Assembly: GCF_000972845.2 (NCBI RefSeq)
Contig: NC_040028.1
Coordinates: 12,222,038 to 12,286,037, forward strand
DNA length: 64,000 nt
Direction of reading: 5' to 3'
Origin: Larimichthys crocea
Lineage: Eukaryota; Chordata; Actinopteri; Sciaenidae
Position numbers and translations under genes: made by a program. Shown here piece by piece: positions 45,291-56,791 of this stretch (its first letter is position 1; every line of letters begins with the position of its first letter). The notes under the pieces are model-generated. The model was not told the origin of the DNA. It did not search any database and saw only the letters and a program-made list of their open reading frames with translations.

Positions 45291-45990
45291 GCAACATTCA
45301 GACCACTGACAGGTGGAGTGAATAACACTGATTATCTTGTTATCATGGCATCTGTCAGTTGATGGGATATATTAGGCAGCAAGGGAAAATTTTGTCCTTA
45401 AAGTTGATGTTAGAAGCAGAAAAATGGACAAGTAAAGATATAGACAAGGCCCAAATTTAGATGGATAGACAACTGGGTCAAATGGCATTGAATATGGGGC
45501 AGGTCCATGCTGACCCCTGTCCACTGTTGAAAGAGGCAACGGTAATGATGCATGAGCATCAGAACTGGGTCTTGGAGCAATGGAAGAAGGTGGCCTGGTA
45601 CATGTGCACTGCTTACCTGCAGAAAACCTGCAAACCAGCAGAGGCAGTGTGATGCTGTAGGCAGTGTTCTGCTGGGAAACCTTGGGTTACTTTGACACAT
45701 ACCACCTATCTAAGCATTGTTTCAGACCAAGTACACCCTTTCATGGAAACAGCAGCCTGCCACAAAGCAAAAATGGTTCAGGAATGGTTTGAGGAACACA
45801 ACGAGTTCAAGGTTAAGACTTGGTCTCCAAATTCCCCAGATCTCAATCCATTCGAACATCTGCTGGACAAACATGTCTGATCCATGGACACCCCGCATCG
45901 CAAATGTCCATGCCTCAACAAGTCAGGGCTGGTTTGGTGGCAAATGTGGGACCTAAACAATATTAGGCAGGTGGTCATAATGTTGGCTGT
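45291..45990 (+). mobile_element. Tc1-like transposon relic, copy 3 (both ends present)
   Basis: The left end (45291-45310, 'gcaacattcagaccactgac') and the right end (45971-45987) form imperfect terminal inverted repeats. Coding scraps: 45555 on gives MMHEHQNWVLEQWKKVAW; 45700 on gives YLSIVSDQVHPFMETAACHK, then AKMVQEWFEEHNEFKVKTW, then SPNSPDLNPFEHLLDKHV. The 'SPNSPDLNPFEH' block carries the glutamate of the DD34E triad. The element is about 700 bp against roughly 1.3-1.6 kb for a full copy, so most of the DNA-binding domain and the first catalytic block are deleted. Same family as 31450-31792 and 33285-33830. Confidence 0.88.
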
Positions 45991-46935
45991 AATCATTTTA
46001 ACTTAACATCAGAATGCATGTAAGCAGGAGGAGGAGGGGATGTACGAGGCATCCAGCATCAGACTTTAACACAGCCCTGCAGTCGATGTTGCTTTCTTTT
46101 AACCAAGACCATGGATATCACAGGACCTTCACTATGTGTTTATTATATTAACCATGATGATAAAGCTCACCTAACCTTAAAGAAGTACTCATTCTGAGAG
46201 ACTCACAGTGTTTCAGTTGATATGTTTTAATAAAATCTGAGCAATCGTCTGCAGAAAACCAGACACGATCACTAAAACTGTCTTCATTTGAAGTACTTTC
46301 TTGTATTTGGAGAGCATCGGCAGCCATTCAGTCCATATTAAATTATAGATTTCCAGCTCTGTGTTGCGTCCTTTATCTTATCGATGCCAGAGGAGCAGAG
46401 AGGAGCTTTTGTGTGTGCTGCAGCAACAAAGCAACCATTCAAAGTTTCCACTCAGCCATGAAAAACAATGATGACATTCAATTGTTTCCTCAACAATATG
46501 TCAGGTGGGGACTTAATTATTTCTGCTCACAGCGGTGCTGGTGTGAATCCCCTGAAACTATCCAAGTGGACAGATAAAACATCACACCCCCTTCATAAGG
46601 ACAGGGAGGTTTTACTGCTTAAACGGTAAGAAAAGACATTATCTCAGATGACAACATGAGACAGTTACTGCCTCCCACTTTAAACTGAAGCCGTTGGTGT
46701 CTGGAAGCATGAAATGCAGGTTCAGCTGTTTCTGTGGCTGATGGAGCACACTGCCTGTAATAACCAACCTCTCCCACTGAGCAGTAAACGATGGAACGTG
46801 CTGTCCCTGCCCCAATGCAGCACAAAATATGAAATTGAGAAGGAGGAGAGAACAAGGCCTGAACCTGACCAGGATACACAGAACCATTTTTCTCTTTCAA
46901 ACATTCCAAGTCTGCAGATTTGGTGCTGTCGACTC
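45991..46935. other. Unassigned stretch
   Basis: Several 70-115 codon frames overlap on both strands at 46619-47061, none with a domain; treated as chance. Confidence 0.3.
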
Positions 46936-47098
46936 ATTTACATTACATTTAGCAGACGCTTTTATCCAAAGCAACTTACAGGGAGCTATTTGGGGTTCTT
47001 GCCCAAGGACACTTTGACATACAGACTGGAGGAGCTGGGGATCAAACCACCAATCATATGATTAATGGACAACTCTACCTCCTGAGCCACAGCCGCCC
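46936..47098 (-). mobile_element. tRNA-derived SINE, short complete copy
   Basis: On the minus strand from 47098: 'ggcggctgtggctcaggagg' (A-box), 'gtggtttgatccccagc' (B-box), 'gtccttgggcaagaacccc', then the tail 'gttgctttggataaaagcgt' with 'ctgctaaatgtaatg'. Only 163 bp: the tRNA head is fused almost directly to the SINE tail also seen at 27140 and 33359. Confidence 0.82.
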
Positions 47099-47185
47099 AC
47101 ACTGACTGCACATCTCAGTACATGGATAGTGATAGTGGTGCTAACAATCAGAGCTAATCATTTAATACATCTGTTTGTATGTCAC

Positions 47186-47211
47186 TGTGTGTGTGTGTGT
47201 GTGTGTGTGTG
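47186..47211 (+). repeat. (GT)n microsatellite
   Basis: Thirteen uninterrupted GT units. Confidence 0.95.
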
Positions 47212-47498
47212 GTCTCGCTCTCACTCTGTCTCTGTACACCTGCACATCATCAGCAAAAAGCACACCTGTCTGCCATCCATCCAGTCATCAGTCCTGCCTG
47301 TGAGAGCTGTGACAGAGAAACAACACAAACAACTCTCTTCATGTATTACAATTCATTCTGCATCTCAGCATCTGTTATTGCCTCATTAACCTTTGTGCTA
47401 TTCTTATGTCTTTCCTGGCACTAATAATTCCTGAGCATCCGGTTTGATGAGTTACATAATTTAAATTCTCCCTCAACATTTAACTTAATTAATAATTT
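47212..47498. other. Short unassigned spacer
   Basis: No feature seen. Confidence 0.3.
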
Positions 47499-47604
47499 CC
47501 AGTGTTCAATAATGAATTCACAATCAGAATATCACTAACTATAGACAGAAGCAATGAATTAATAATATGAACACATTATACCAGTAATGATTAATGAATG
47601 ATTG
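47499..47604 (+). repeat. Dispersed repeat family E, copy 2
   Basis: 'ttccagtgttcaa' directly joined to 'taatgaattcacaatcagaa', then 'atatcactaactatagacag' and an AT-rich part ending 'gattaatgaatgattg'. Matches 6107-6250 on the same strand. Confidence 0.62.
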
Positions 47605-47940
47605 TGTGCCTCTGTGCAGTATAAATGCAGAGTGCAGGTCTTTATTCATGTGCAGGTGTTTAATAACAGGTAACAGGCTGCTGCTCTGACACTGAGAACT
47701 GTGTCTTTATTAGTGTTAGCACAGTGCACATGTGTGCACACACAAACTCCATCACAAGTCTGTACAGTGGTTAAAGCCGACTGACGGCTGATCCAGCTGT
47801 GGCGGTCATTAGAAGCAAATGTTGCATCATGTGACGCTTCAGAGAAAATGACATTTCACTTTATGTGTCCTCCTTTATTCTCTCCTCAAATAGTTCCCTT
47901 GTCTCTCCATGCATCCTCAGGGAGGGACTAGGACCAAGCA
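47605..47940. other. Unassigned spacer
   Basis: No gene or repeat recognised. Confidence 0.3.
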
Positions 47941-48035
47941 GCAACCTCCATGGCTGTGAAGTAAAGCCAGTGCCAAAAACTGCAGTTCCTCAAACGTCCA
48001 CTTGAGGCTGGCTACAGAACATTTCAGTCTCCATA

Positions 48036-48534
48036 AAGGCCCACTCACACCAGAGGCATTAGGAAGACAGGAAATCTGACACAGAATCAACATAATAAAC
48101 TTCCGCCCCCTTTCAAAATAAAACACAATACGCAGTTCATGTAGCTTTTTCAACTTCACATCAACGTTACGTCATGACCGGTGGCACCAGGTGATCAAAG
48201 ATCGATCAAAGGGTCTCAATATGAACAACGAGAGACTAATTGTTGAAGTGGAACAACACACAATCATTTATGACACAACAGATGCTTTTTATAATCTCCT
48301 CCACGTCGGAGAAGCAAAGTCAGCTGTTTGTTGTTGTTGTTTTCTTTATACACAGTTTATCGCAGGGTCTCGCGTACGTCCAGGATTCTCACGTGATCTC
48401 GCGTGAATACGGCCAGCTCGCTCCGCTGCCGTTACGCGGCTGATACGCGTCCGGTGTGAGTTGACGCCGGGCAGAGGAGGCAGCTGAACCGCGGCGCAGC
48501 CGTCACGCTGCGCTTACATCTCCTGTGTAAGTCC
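48036..48534 (+). mobile_element. PIF/Harbinger-like element inserted in family A
   Basis: The left end is 'ggcccactcacaccagaggc'. The right side ends 'cttacatctcctgtg' directly before TAA, matching an inverted copy of the left end that has lost about ten terminal bases. TAA precedes the left end and follows the right end, while uninterrupted family A has one TAA there. A 3-bp TWA duplication is typical of PIF/Harbinger. The interior keeps a MADF-like coding start (48221) and a CpG-rich right part with a tandemly repeated subterminal segment. The transposase gene is absent. Confidence 0.68.
48221..48406 (+). pseudogene. MADF-domain protein, first-exon remnant (Harbinger accessory protein)
   Basis: The ATG at 48221 gives MNNERLIVEVEQHTIIYDTT, then DAFYN, then unrelated residues to a stop at about 48406. 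The pattern 'E.LI..V..H..IYD.....FY' is the start of a MADF domain, the Myb/SANT-like DNA-binding fold. PIF/Harbinger elements encode such a protein beside the transposase, and it helps bring transposase to the nucleus and to the element ends. Only about 25 residues of the domain (of some 85) remain. A frame from GTG at 48191 extends further upstream, but the ATG fits domain starts better. Confidence 0.62.
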
Positions 48535-48770
48535 CCATGTTAAAATGTCCAACTTCAGAATTAACATGGACACTTTGACAGGTTGGCGCAGATGGATTGT
48601 TTGAGCACCCAGACTTCATTTGGATCGACACGATTCACGTCTTTGCCCATTTTTAGATTAGCTGGGAGGCGGAAGAGGCAGGACTGCCAACAGAGCCACC
48701 ACATGGCTCTTGTGTGTGAAGTCATGCATACGCCGTCCATTCTTTATACTGCCGGCGACTAAGGCACAAG

Positions 48771-49889
48771 AAGCTTCGGTTATTTTGCATTAATCTAGTT
48801 AGTGTCGTGGCCCATTTCCCTGCCCGTCCCAATTTACACCTGTTCTTGCTGAGCCCATCAGATAGCTCTCCTCCCCGGGATTGCGTCCAGTAAACACGTC
48901 TCTATTCCTACCAGTATCTTTCTATAGAGACTTGCTTTCACCTTACCATCCAGCATTAGGGTTCAGTTTAAAAAATCAAAAGGCAGACAAACATGGCTAT
49001 GTCATGATCAGACAGCCTTTAATAATTGATGATTGTAGTGTAGTTGAATACTAGTTTATTATGTTCACTGAGCATGGCTCCCCTCAGTATACTTCATGTT
49101 GTAGTTTTTCTCATAAACTCAGTAAATAAAAATGGCTGTGTTATCTGTGAGCAGCTCAATGCGTGCAACCACTGTATTTCTGAAACATGTCTTTAACAAA
49201 CACAATCATTTTATTTTATGTGATCTCATTTCTTCACTTCCATTCACTGAGCCTTCCCTAAGCTCCTTCTGCTCACAGTGATTTTAAACTCCATGCCTGC
49301 CCTGTTTTATGTACTACATTTTTTATTTCTATATCGTCTGCCTCTGAATTCTATTTACCACACTGCATAATAATGTCTTCTTCGACTTGATTGACTTTTC
49401 CCCACTCTATGTAATGCGTAATGGAAAACTGCATGCCTGGCCTTAGTTGTATGATGATTGCCTCCTCTCTGTGATCATGATATCCTCCTTTAAGCTGTTT
49501 ATCCTAAACTGGTTCCTATATATTCTAATGATGTCTCCCTTTATTATCTGGATCCAATTCCTGCTGCCAAGCCTTAATTATGGCTGTTCTAATTAATGAT
49601 TTTGCCTCTCTCCTACCAAAAACTACTTTTATCACGTTGTTGTCACACTTTTAGAGCCTTCTTTAAAAAATGAATCTGCTTGTTCATCACTGTTAAGACC
49701 CCTACGAGCAGGCACTGTTAAGCGTCCTGTGAATTTAATCATTACATCTTTTCTTGCTGCTTTCCATGATGACAAACCTCTGAGAGCTGCTGAATCTGAG
49801 CTAATGACTGGACTTTATTGCAATGATCTCTGCTGAAAATATCGACAGTCTAATACATGTCTTCATCATCAGGATTCTTTTATATACAC
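48771..49889. other. Gene-free AT-rich stretch with CNE-like block
   Basis: 49440-49660 is rich in homeodomain-type words ('ccttaattatggctgttcta', 'attaatgattttgcctct') and free of repeats. It resembles vertebrate conserved non-coding elements but proof needs cross-species alignment. Confidence 0.3.
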
Positions 49890-50045
49890 TTTCTATAAAA
49901 ACTACATCTATGGTGCATTATGGGGGCATTCATAATGAATTATAATGCCTGTATAATGCTTTCTGATGCATCAACAGTCATAAAACATTACTTATAATGA
50001 ATTTTAACTCCAAGTGTCTTATGGATGATCTTGACTAGTGATAAA
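49890..50045 (+). repeat. Dispersed repeat family D, copy 4
   Basis: 'actttctataaaaactacat', 'gcattcataatgaattataa', 'gcatcaacagtcataaaaca' and 'aagtgtcttatggatgatct'. The longest single-orientation copy of D. Confidence 0.6.
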
Positions 50046-53000
50046 CTAGAGGTTGACTGATGGAGCTTAACACATTATGACTGTCTATACTTCCTTATAC
50101 TCACACCTCAACCATCAACTGTATTAAGAACTCATAGTAGGCTGTAACAGTCCATGAAGTGTTATAAGTCAAAGTGAAGTACAAATAGTTTATGCGCCAT
50201 CACAGTGTTTCATTGTTGTAGGTGTGTTGCTGTGGTCTCATGCATTTAAAAGAATATATTCTGCATCATAAGTGATTATACTTGTAATGTGTTTTTGTAG
50301 CTGATGCTTCAAGGAAGAGTCCAAGATGAGTCCCAGATCTGAAGTTCAATGAACATTAATACGAGCTCAACTCCATCCTGATATGCGATAGGAATGAACA
50401 AAGAATATGCTTTCGACCTCTTACATAAGGAGTTTATGCCATGTCATGTGGAAACTGTTTTGGAGTACCTCTCTCCTTGTGCATGGCACAGTTGGGTGAA
50501 GGAGAGGAAAAAGTGGAATGTATTGTCAGAACTCTGCTTCAAAAAGCAGAATTATCTCTTTACCAGCAAAGCCTAGATGTCATTATGCAGCTATGAGCCA
50601 GACAGTTACACAGAATATTGTCACGATGAGGTGATCTAATGCAGCAGTAATTGAATATGGTGTGGTTAATAATAAAGGCCTCTCTTATAACTTCTGTGAG
50701 GTGTACCGCAGCAACACTTTCTGCTTAATAACTCCTAAATTCTAAGAGATCTGTGACCTGTAAGGCATATATGCAGGATGAAACAAAGAACGTAAGAAGT
50801 ATCTGTCTGTTACTGTTCTCTGATCAAGTGTGTAAATTACAATGAATTCTATCTACATTTTAGAAGGAAGGACTCTCTGCTGAACAGGGAGGAAAACACC
50901 TTAAGAGAAGATGGCAAGAATCTGATTTAAACTTCTACTCTCCCCTTAAATATGTAGACTGTTGCCTGTGATCCGCATCGGAAGAACTGAATCAAGATAG
51001 AGAGCAGTCCCCTCTCCAAAATATGCAGGTGAAGTGCTGTGGATATGATATTGAAAGTGGATGGTGACAAAACTGTTTGTGAAGGAATTAAACTCTTCTC
51101 TGTTTTGTTGCATTTAAATGTCTGTCTTTCAAACTTTGCTTCACATCAGCAGAACAATGCTGTCCAGCTAGTCAACTCCAACATGAGACTGAGACAGGCA
51201 ATAAAAGGATACAGCAAAAATCTCTGCAACAATCAAGTTTCAGGAAGAATGTGATCCATCTTTCATCTACTTCCACTACCTGCAACCTAACCCTGGTAAC
51301 CGCACAGCAGTCAATCCACTAAACAGCTGCCAATCATTTCAGAAACCACCTGGTAAGATGACATAGCGCTCTGTTTTCTTTTGTTCACCTCCAGATTGAG
51401 CAAGATGAGGTTTCGAGGAGCGAGTGGTTGATGCCGCACATATGGGTACTCAGGCAGCTAAAGGAAAAGCTCACTCTTTACCAGGAAATGAAGACTGTGC
51501 TCGTCCATCAGTGACAGAGCAGCCTGGAGAAAAAGCTGTTCTCATCCAACATCACACACAGCTGTAGAGAAAGCTGCATCACGCCACTGTGATGTTTCAC
51601 CAATGTTGTTCCTGAAGCACATGGTTCCATCACCGGAGACAACCCCAGCCTGTCTCATCTCAAGCATACAGAGCTGAGATGGGCATTTCCCAGTAAATAA
51701 ATTTAGCTTTTAGTGTGTTTATTTGTCCAACTTCTTTGGTGGCAATAAGGGACCAAAATGAGTCATCTTGATGGATTACAATACTGCTGACAATCTAGGA
51801 CGTTCTTACATGCTGGGAGGAAGGCCTAGTGCCCGAGTTAGCGCTAAAACACCAACCAGTTCTCATGTACAAAACATATAGGTTACTATTTACACATCCC
51901 TGCTTTGGAAGGTGGGGTGCTGTGAAGCATGGTGCAACATGTGGAAGTGAAGACACCACGCCAGCCAGGAGGTGTTTAGGAAAAACAGACCAACTTTTAT
52001 TTTCAGTCTCCGAAAACTCCAAGCAAAGAAGATGGAGGGAATCCATTTCACGTCTGAAACCGCTATCGTGCTGCTTTTCACAAAGGCGGCAAAACCAGTC
52101 AGTGTTAACAATTAACATACATCTTTTTCTCTCTTTGCTCGTACCAACAAGGTCAAGATTTTTAGTACATAAACAAAATACTGTGCATTCAAAATAAACC
52201 AGTTATATGTAGTATTTATCTAAATAGACCTTTTTTCACAGCAGCCATTTTGACTTGAAATAGTAGGTAAACACAGGCGTTGCCAGTGATACTAATTAGT
52301 TGAAATATCATCACACAGTCAATATCCAATCAAATCAAAGGACCCAACTACTCACACACCCCATAGGGTTACTGTTGAGGCCTGCTTCCTCTTTAAGCAC
52401 CAGCACAACTCTGATTCAAACAGGCTATGATTTTGACTGAATTTATCATTTATTTTATTTATTTATGTTTTTAAATATGGTAAGAAATAAACTATGTCTT
52501 TCTCGCCTGATATTGTAACTAAAAGTTAAAGAATATAAAGAAAACTGTAGGAGATTGGCCATCCTAGCAAACAATGAGAGAGTTGGTGCTTCCTCACATC
52601 TGTATATTGTTTTTGTCTTTATGATTCTTGGTTTTGGGGTTTTATGTCTGATTGACAAAAAGTCCATTGTCCAAAGTCCAACAAAAATCTGTTTTATTAG
52701 CCAATGCAAGCATACAAAGAATGGGTCAAAAAACAGGCCAAAAACTAAAATGATAAATCTAAAAAAAAGTTAATGCATTTTTAAATCTAATCACTTTTAA
52801 ATCTATTTACAGAATAGAATATCAAGTTTTCAAATTGGATTAAAAGTTAAAAAATTTGAATATTAAATATATTCAGCCATGTATTCTTGGAAATATGGAA
52901 TTAAATACAAAAAAATTCACATTTTACAATCACAGACTATAAAATGTCTTTTCTTAACAGAGATAGCAGTGTTTGGATTCAGGTTATGGCTAATGGGAAG

Positions 53001-54639
53001 CAATTTGAAAAGGAATGATGTCCACTGACAGTCCAAAACAAGGAGCTAAACATGCCAAGTCCATCCACAACACAATGGGCAACGTACATGTAGAAGCAAC
53101 TAACCAACATAGCAACTATGTGGTGAGACCTGAAAGAATCATACACATTAACTGAACAAAGATTCTGACAATAAAATGCACATTTCAAGCTAGAAATGTT
53201 ATCAAAGAGCACTTTAATGTCAGATCTATCTTAAAATATTGAATTTTCTTTCCCACAGAGAATAAATGAATGTCTGTCTGATTTATTTTTGGTTTTCACA
53301 AAAAAAAAAAAAACTTTGCACACAGTAAAAACAACTTGTCATCAAAATGGATGTGGCAGACACAGCACAACTTCCCTTGATCAACCAGAGGAGAAACAAC
53401 AAAAATATTTTGGAGGTCAAGCAATGTCTCACAGGCAGCTTGTTTTGTTACAGCAGTTGCCAAAAACTGTTGAAAACTGTTAACATAATCTACTACCCAC
53501 CATGACATCCAACATCTCAGATTCTGCTGATGCTGCTCAGAAAATACAAAAAAGGTCAAAGAAAAATACATCATGAGTGTTATCCTTAATATTAAATGTG
53601 TATTATTGAATTAATCAGGTTTAAGGTCACCCATTTTGACGTCTGATATTCATTTTACTCTCTACAGTTTTAGACTAAGACTTAAACTTTTTGCTAAAGT
53701 AATGATTAAGACACATATAATCCAAATAGCCAAATGCCTGACATTAAGCCTCTGAGTCCAGAATCTGAATATTTCACATAACAGTACCAAATAACATTTC
53801 ACTGACTGCCAAGATGTACACAGTCAAACTTCTCAAACTGAGTTCATATTTATTACTAACCACTGTGAGTTAGTTATACTGCCGGGTGCACTTGCTGTTG
53901 TGGAGAAATTGCTGAAGTCAAAGGTCAATGGTGAGGTCAGGAAGGAAGAAAGTGTTCAGGAGCCTCTGATGTCTTATGCTGTATTATTTAGTGACGCTTG
54001 ATCAAGGAGAATTAGAGACACTCTCAAAGTTCATCACAAGTGCCTGAGTCGGTCTCATATTCTGCCAAACTCATCCTGGTGGATAAACTTTAAACCCCAA
54101 GATAACACCACAAATACTACACACCCAGAATTAGTCAAAGAGAATGTTTTTATTCATGCAGGTGTTATTATCAGCATATTCTAATCTGGAGACACAGATG
54201 TCTTTTTACACAGATTGGACTGTCAATGGCAAGTTATCTATTATGTCTAGGAAGGCAACCCTGGCCACCACAGTGTTGAGATAGACTGGCACCTACTGTT
54301 CCCAACCAAAGCCAAACAACTAATACTGCTGAGGACCTCAAGGCCCACACTTGCCAGCTGTAGACTTGTACATTGGCACATATTAATTCCTAAAGCAGTT
54401 CCTAGCACCTCTGTGTTTATATTTAAAAGAAAACAACTGGACAATGCTTCAAGCACTCTCAATGTTTTTATGCTTTTGAATTCTGTATACAGAAAAAGAA
54501 AAAAAGAATGTTTATGTATTCTTCACCCTCTGCCTGGAACACTTTTTAATGATTTAATCTTGCTAAATGTTTAAATCCAAATGAATTGGAGACTGATTCT
54601 TTGAAATGCCACTGTTTTTGATAAACAGCTTTCTAAATT
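50046..54639. other. Long gene-free AT-rich stretch
   Basis: 4.6 kb with no recognised gene, transposon or tandem array. The longest frames are 107-122 codons, overlapping on opposite strands at 51795-52197, without domains. There is an A12 run at 53299. It may hide old repeats too diverged to see by eye. Confidence 0.35.
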
Positions 54640-54770
54640 TTTAATGTTTCTCTTCCTGTATCAGTTCTTCTTGTAGTATTGTAATCTTTCTGAAACTACT
54701 TGTTTTCATATGTGCTTCTGCCAAGAGAGGTTTCCAATCTCAATGAGACTTCCTGGTTAAACACAAGTGA
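54640..54770 (+). mobile_element. Possible LINE 3' end fragment
   Basis: Ends 'aatctcaatgagacttcctg' then 'gttaaac', like the '...tctcaatgagacttcctggttaaataaag' 3' terminus common in fish LINEs. No coding part. Confidence 0.4.
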
Positions 54771-54943
54771 ATAATTAATATCTTCTAATACTTTCTGTCA
54801 GAATGGAGGCAGTGGGTGCAGAAAGATTCTGAGAGTCTGGAGCAATGGAGAGGGGAGCTGCCAGACGAAAAGAGTACATGGTGGAAATGATGGTGGAAGC
54901 ATAATCGAGTAGCCTCTTGACTAGACTCGATCTTCCCTTGTAG
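54771..54943. other. Short unassigned spacer
   Basis: No feature recognised; a minus-strand frame here has no domain. Confidence 0.3.
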
Positions 54944-55141
54944 AGCTGTTTGTTGTTGTTGTTTTCTTTATACACAGTTTATCGTGGGGTCTCGTATACG
55001 TCCAGGATTCTCGCGTGATCTCGCGTGAATACGGCCGACTCGCTACGCTGCCGTTACGCGGCTGACACAGGCCCGGTGTGAGTTGACGCAGGGCAGAGGA
55101 CGGAGCTAAAACGCTGCCGTTACGCATCCTATGTGAGTCCC
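54944..55141 (+). mobile_element. Harbinger-like element, right half, second copy
   Basis: Matches 48322-48530 closely: 'agctgtttgttgttgttgtt', 'tttctttatacacagtttat', 'acgtccaggattctcgcgtg', 'gaatacggcc', 'gtgtgagttgacgc'. It ends 'ttacgcatcctatgtgagtc' plus 'cc', which pairs with the left terminus of the 48-kb copy, so the true right end is probably at 55141. The left half, including the MADF part, is missing. CpG-rich. Confidence 0.75.
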
Positions 55142-56791
55142 GTGCCTTTGTGCAGAAACTCCTACAGCAGATGTTTATCTGATAGTGCTGTAGCCAAATT
55201 TAAGGAAGTGATTCCTTCAGCATTGAATCAAATGCCATGTCTAACTGTAACAGAGGACTTGTCTACTTCCTTTAGCCACCCACAAATAGACCATCTTGTT
55301 GATAGTATTACAGGCTCATTACGGACAACTCTAGACTCTATTGCACCTCTGAAAAAGAAGATAATTAAACAAAGAAGGCTAGCACCATGGTATAGCCAGC
55401 AGACTCGTAAATTAAAGCAAGAGGCACGTAAATCTGAACGCAAATGGCGTGCCACTAAACTGGAAGAATCTCATCTAGTCTGGCAAGATAATCTCAAAAC
55501 ATACAGGAAGGCTCTCTGTAATGCCAGAGCAGCCTATTACTCTTCTTTAATTGAGGAGAATAAGAACAACCCCAGGTTTCTCTTCAGCACTGTAGCCAGG
55601 CTAACAGAGAATCACAGCTCTACTGAACCATCTATTCCTTTAGGTCTAAGTAGCAATGACTTCATGAGCTTCTTTAATGATAAGATTATAACTATTAGAG
55701 ACAAAATCCATCACCTCTTGCCCTCAACAGACATTGATCTGCATTCTGATACAGCAAGTTTTGAAACAGCTGTAAAACCTGATATGTATTTAGACTGTTT
55801 TTCCCCCATCGACCTTCATCAAATAACTTTAATCATTTCTGCAGCTAAGCCGTCATCCTGTCTCTTAGACTCCATCCCAACCAGGTTGCTCAAGGATGTT
55901 TTACCTGTAGTTAGTAATTCGTTATTGGATATGATTAATCTGTCTTTATTATCAGGATATGTACCACAGTCCTTTAAGGTAGCTGTAATTAAACCTCTTC
56001 TTAAAAAGCCCACTCTAGACCCAGAGGTCTTAGCCAACTACAGACCGATATCAAACCTTCCCTTTCTGTCTAAGATACTTGAGAAAGCTGTAGCTAATCA
56101 GCTGTGTGACTTTCTCCATAACAATAGTCTATTTGAGGATTTTCAGTCAGGATTTAGAGTGCATCATAGCACAGAGACCGCATTAGTCAAAGTTACAAAT
56201 GACCTCCTAATGGCATCAGACAAAGGACTCATCTCTGTACTTGTCCTGTTAGATCTTAGTGCTGCATTTGACACCATTGACCATCAAATTCTTTTACAGA
56301 GACTGGAACATCGAATTGGCATCAAAGGAACCGCCCTAAGCTGGTTTAAATCGTACTTTTTAGATCGATCTCAGTTTGTTCACGTCAATGATGAATCCTC
56401 CATGCAGACCAAAGTTTGTCATGGAGTCCCACAAGGTTCTGTACTTGGACCACTTCTATTCAGTTTATATATGCTTCCTTTAGGGAACATTATTAGGAAT
56501 CACTCTATCAATTTTCATTGTTATGCTGACGACACCCAATTATATTTATCGATCAAGCCTGATGAAACCAATCAGTTAACTAAACTCCAAGCATGCCTTA
56601 AGGATATAAAAAGTTGGATGACCTACAATTTTTTTAGGTTAAATCCAGACAAAACTGAAGTTCTTGTAATTGGACCGAAACACCTCAGAAACTCTCTTTC
56701 TAGAGACTTAGTTACTTTAGATGGGATCACCCTGGCCTCCAGCTCCACTGTAAAGAATCTTGGAGTTCAGAGATCAGGATTTGTCCTTTAA
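55133..56791 (+). CDS. LINE ORF2 reverse transcriptase, frame 1 (truncated, frameshifted)
   Basis: 552 codons open from a GTG at 55133; the frame is open upstream to 55082 with no ATG, so there is no real start and the protein is 5'-truncated. Residues about 70-170 are the basic pre-RT linker ([20 protein letters not shown]). RT blocks: [18 protein letters not shown] near 303-320, [14 protein letters not shown] near 340-353, [12 protein letters not shown] at 373-384 (catalytic Asp in AFDTID), [14 protein letters not shown] at 430-443 and the catalytic YADD at 464-467. It would copy LINE RNA at a nicked target. All RT catalytic residues are intact, but the frame is lost near 56765 at VKNLGV and ends in QRSGFVL. 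No endonuclease is attached. Confidence 0.88.
   Translation: MSPVPLCRNSYSRCLSDSAVAKFKEVIPSALNQMPCLTVTEDLSTSFSHPQIDHLVDSITGSLRTTLDSIAPLKKKIIKQRRLAPWYSQQTRKLKQEARKSERKWRATKLEESHLVWQDNLKTYRKALCNARAAYYSSLIEENKNNPRFLFSTVARLTENHSSTEPSIPLGLSSNDFMSFFNDKIITIRDKIHHLLPSTDIDLHSDTASFETAVKPDMYLDCFSPIDLHQITLIISAAKPSSCLLDSIPTRLLKDVLPVVSNSLLDMINLSLLSGYVPQSFKVAVIKPLLKKPTLDPEVLANYRPISNLPFLSKILEKAVANQLCDFLHNNSLFEDFQSGFRVHHSTETALVKVTNDLLMASDKGLISVLVLLDLSAAFDTIDHQILLQRLEHRIGIKGTALSWFKSYFLDRSQFVHVNDESSMQTKVCHGVPQGSVLGPLLFSLYMLPLGNIIRNHSINFHCYADDTQLYLSIKPDETNQLTKLQACLKDIKSWMTYNFFRLNPDKTEVLVIGPKHLRNSLSRDLVTLDGITLASSSTVKNLGVQRSGFVL

Larger units (their letters stand above)
47941..48770 (+). repeat. Family A repeat, copy 9, split by a Harbinger-like element
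   Basis: The first part ('catggctgtgaagtaaagcc' to 'cagtctccataa', 47948-48036) and the second part ('gtccccatgttaaaatgtcc' to 'ccattctttatactgcc', about 48531-48770) are consecutive in other copies. The 0.5 kb between them is the inserted element. The 'attatattaaggctt' block is deleted in this copy. Confidence 0.85.

Noticed and set aside
45461..45880. Two separate small genes at 45461 and 45692
   Set aside because: Both are pieces of one decayed Tc1-like transposase between terminal inverted repeats.
48360..48520. CpG island/promoter
   Set aside because: The CpG-rich sequence is part of the Harbinger-like repeat, also present at 54990-55130.
51795..52197. Overlapping 107- and 122-codon frames on opposite strands
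   Set aside because: Mutually overlapping, no domains; at most one could be real and nothing favours either.
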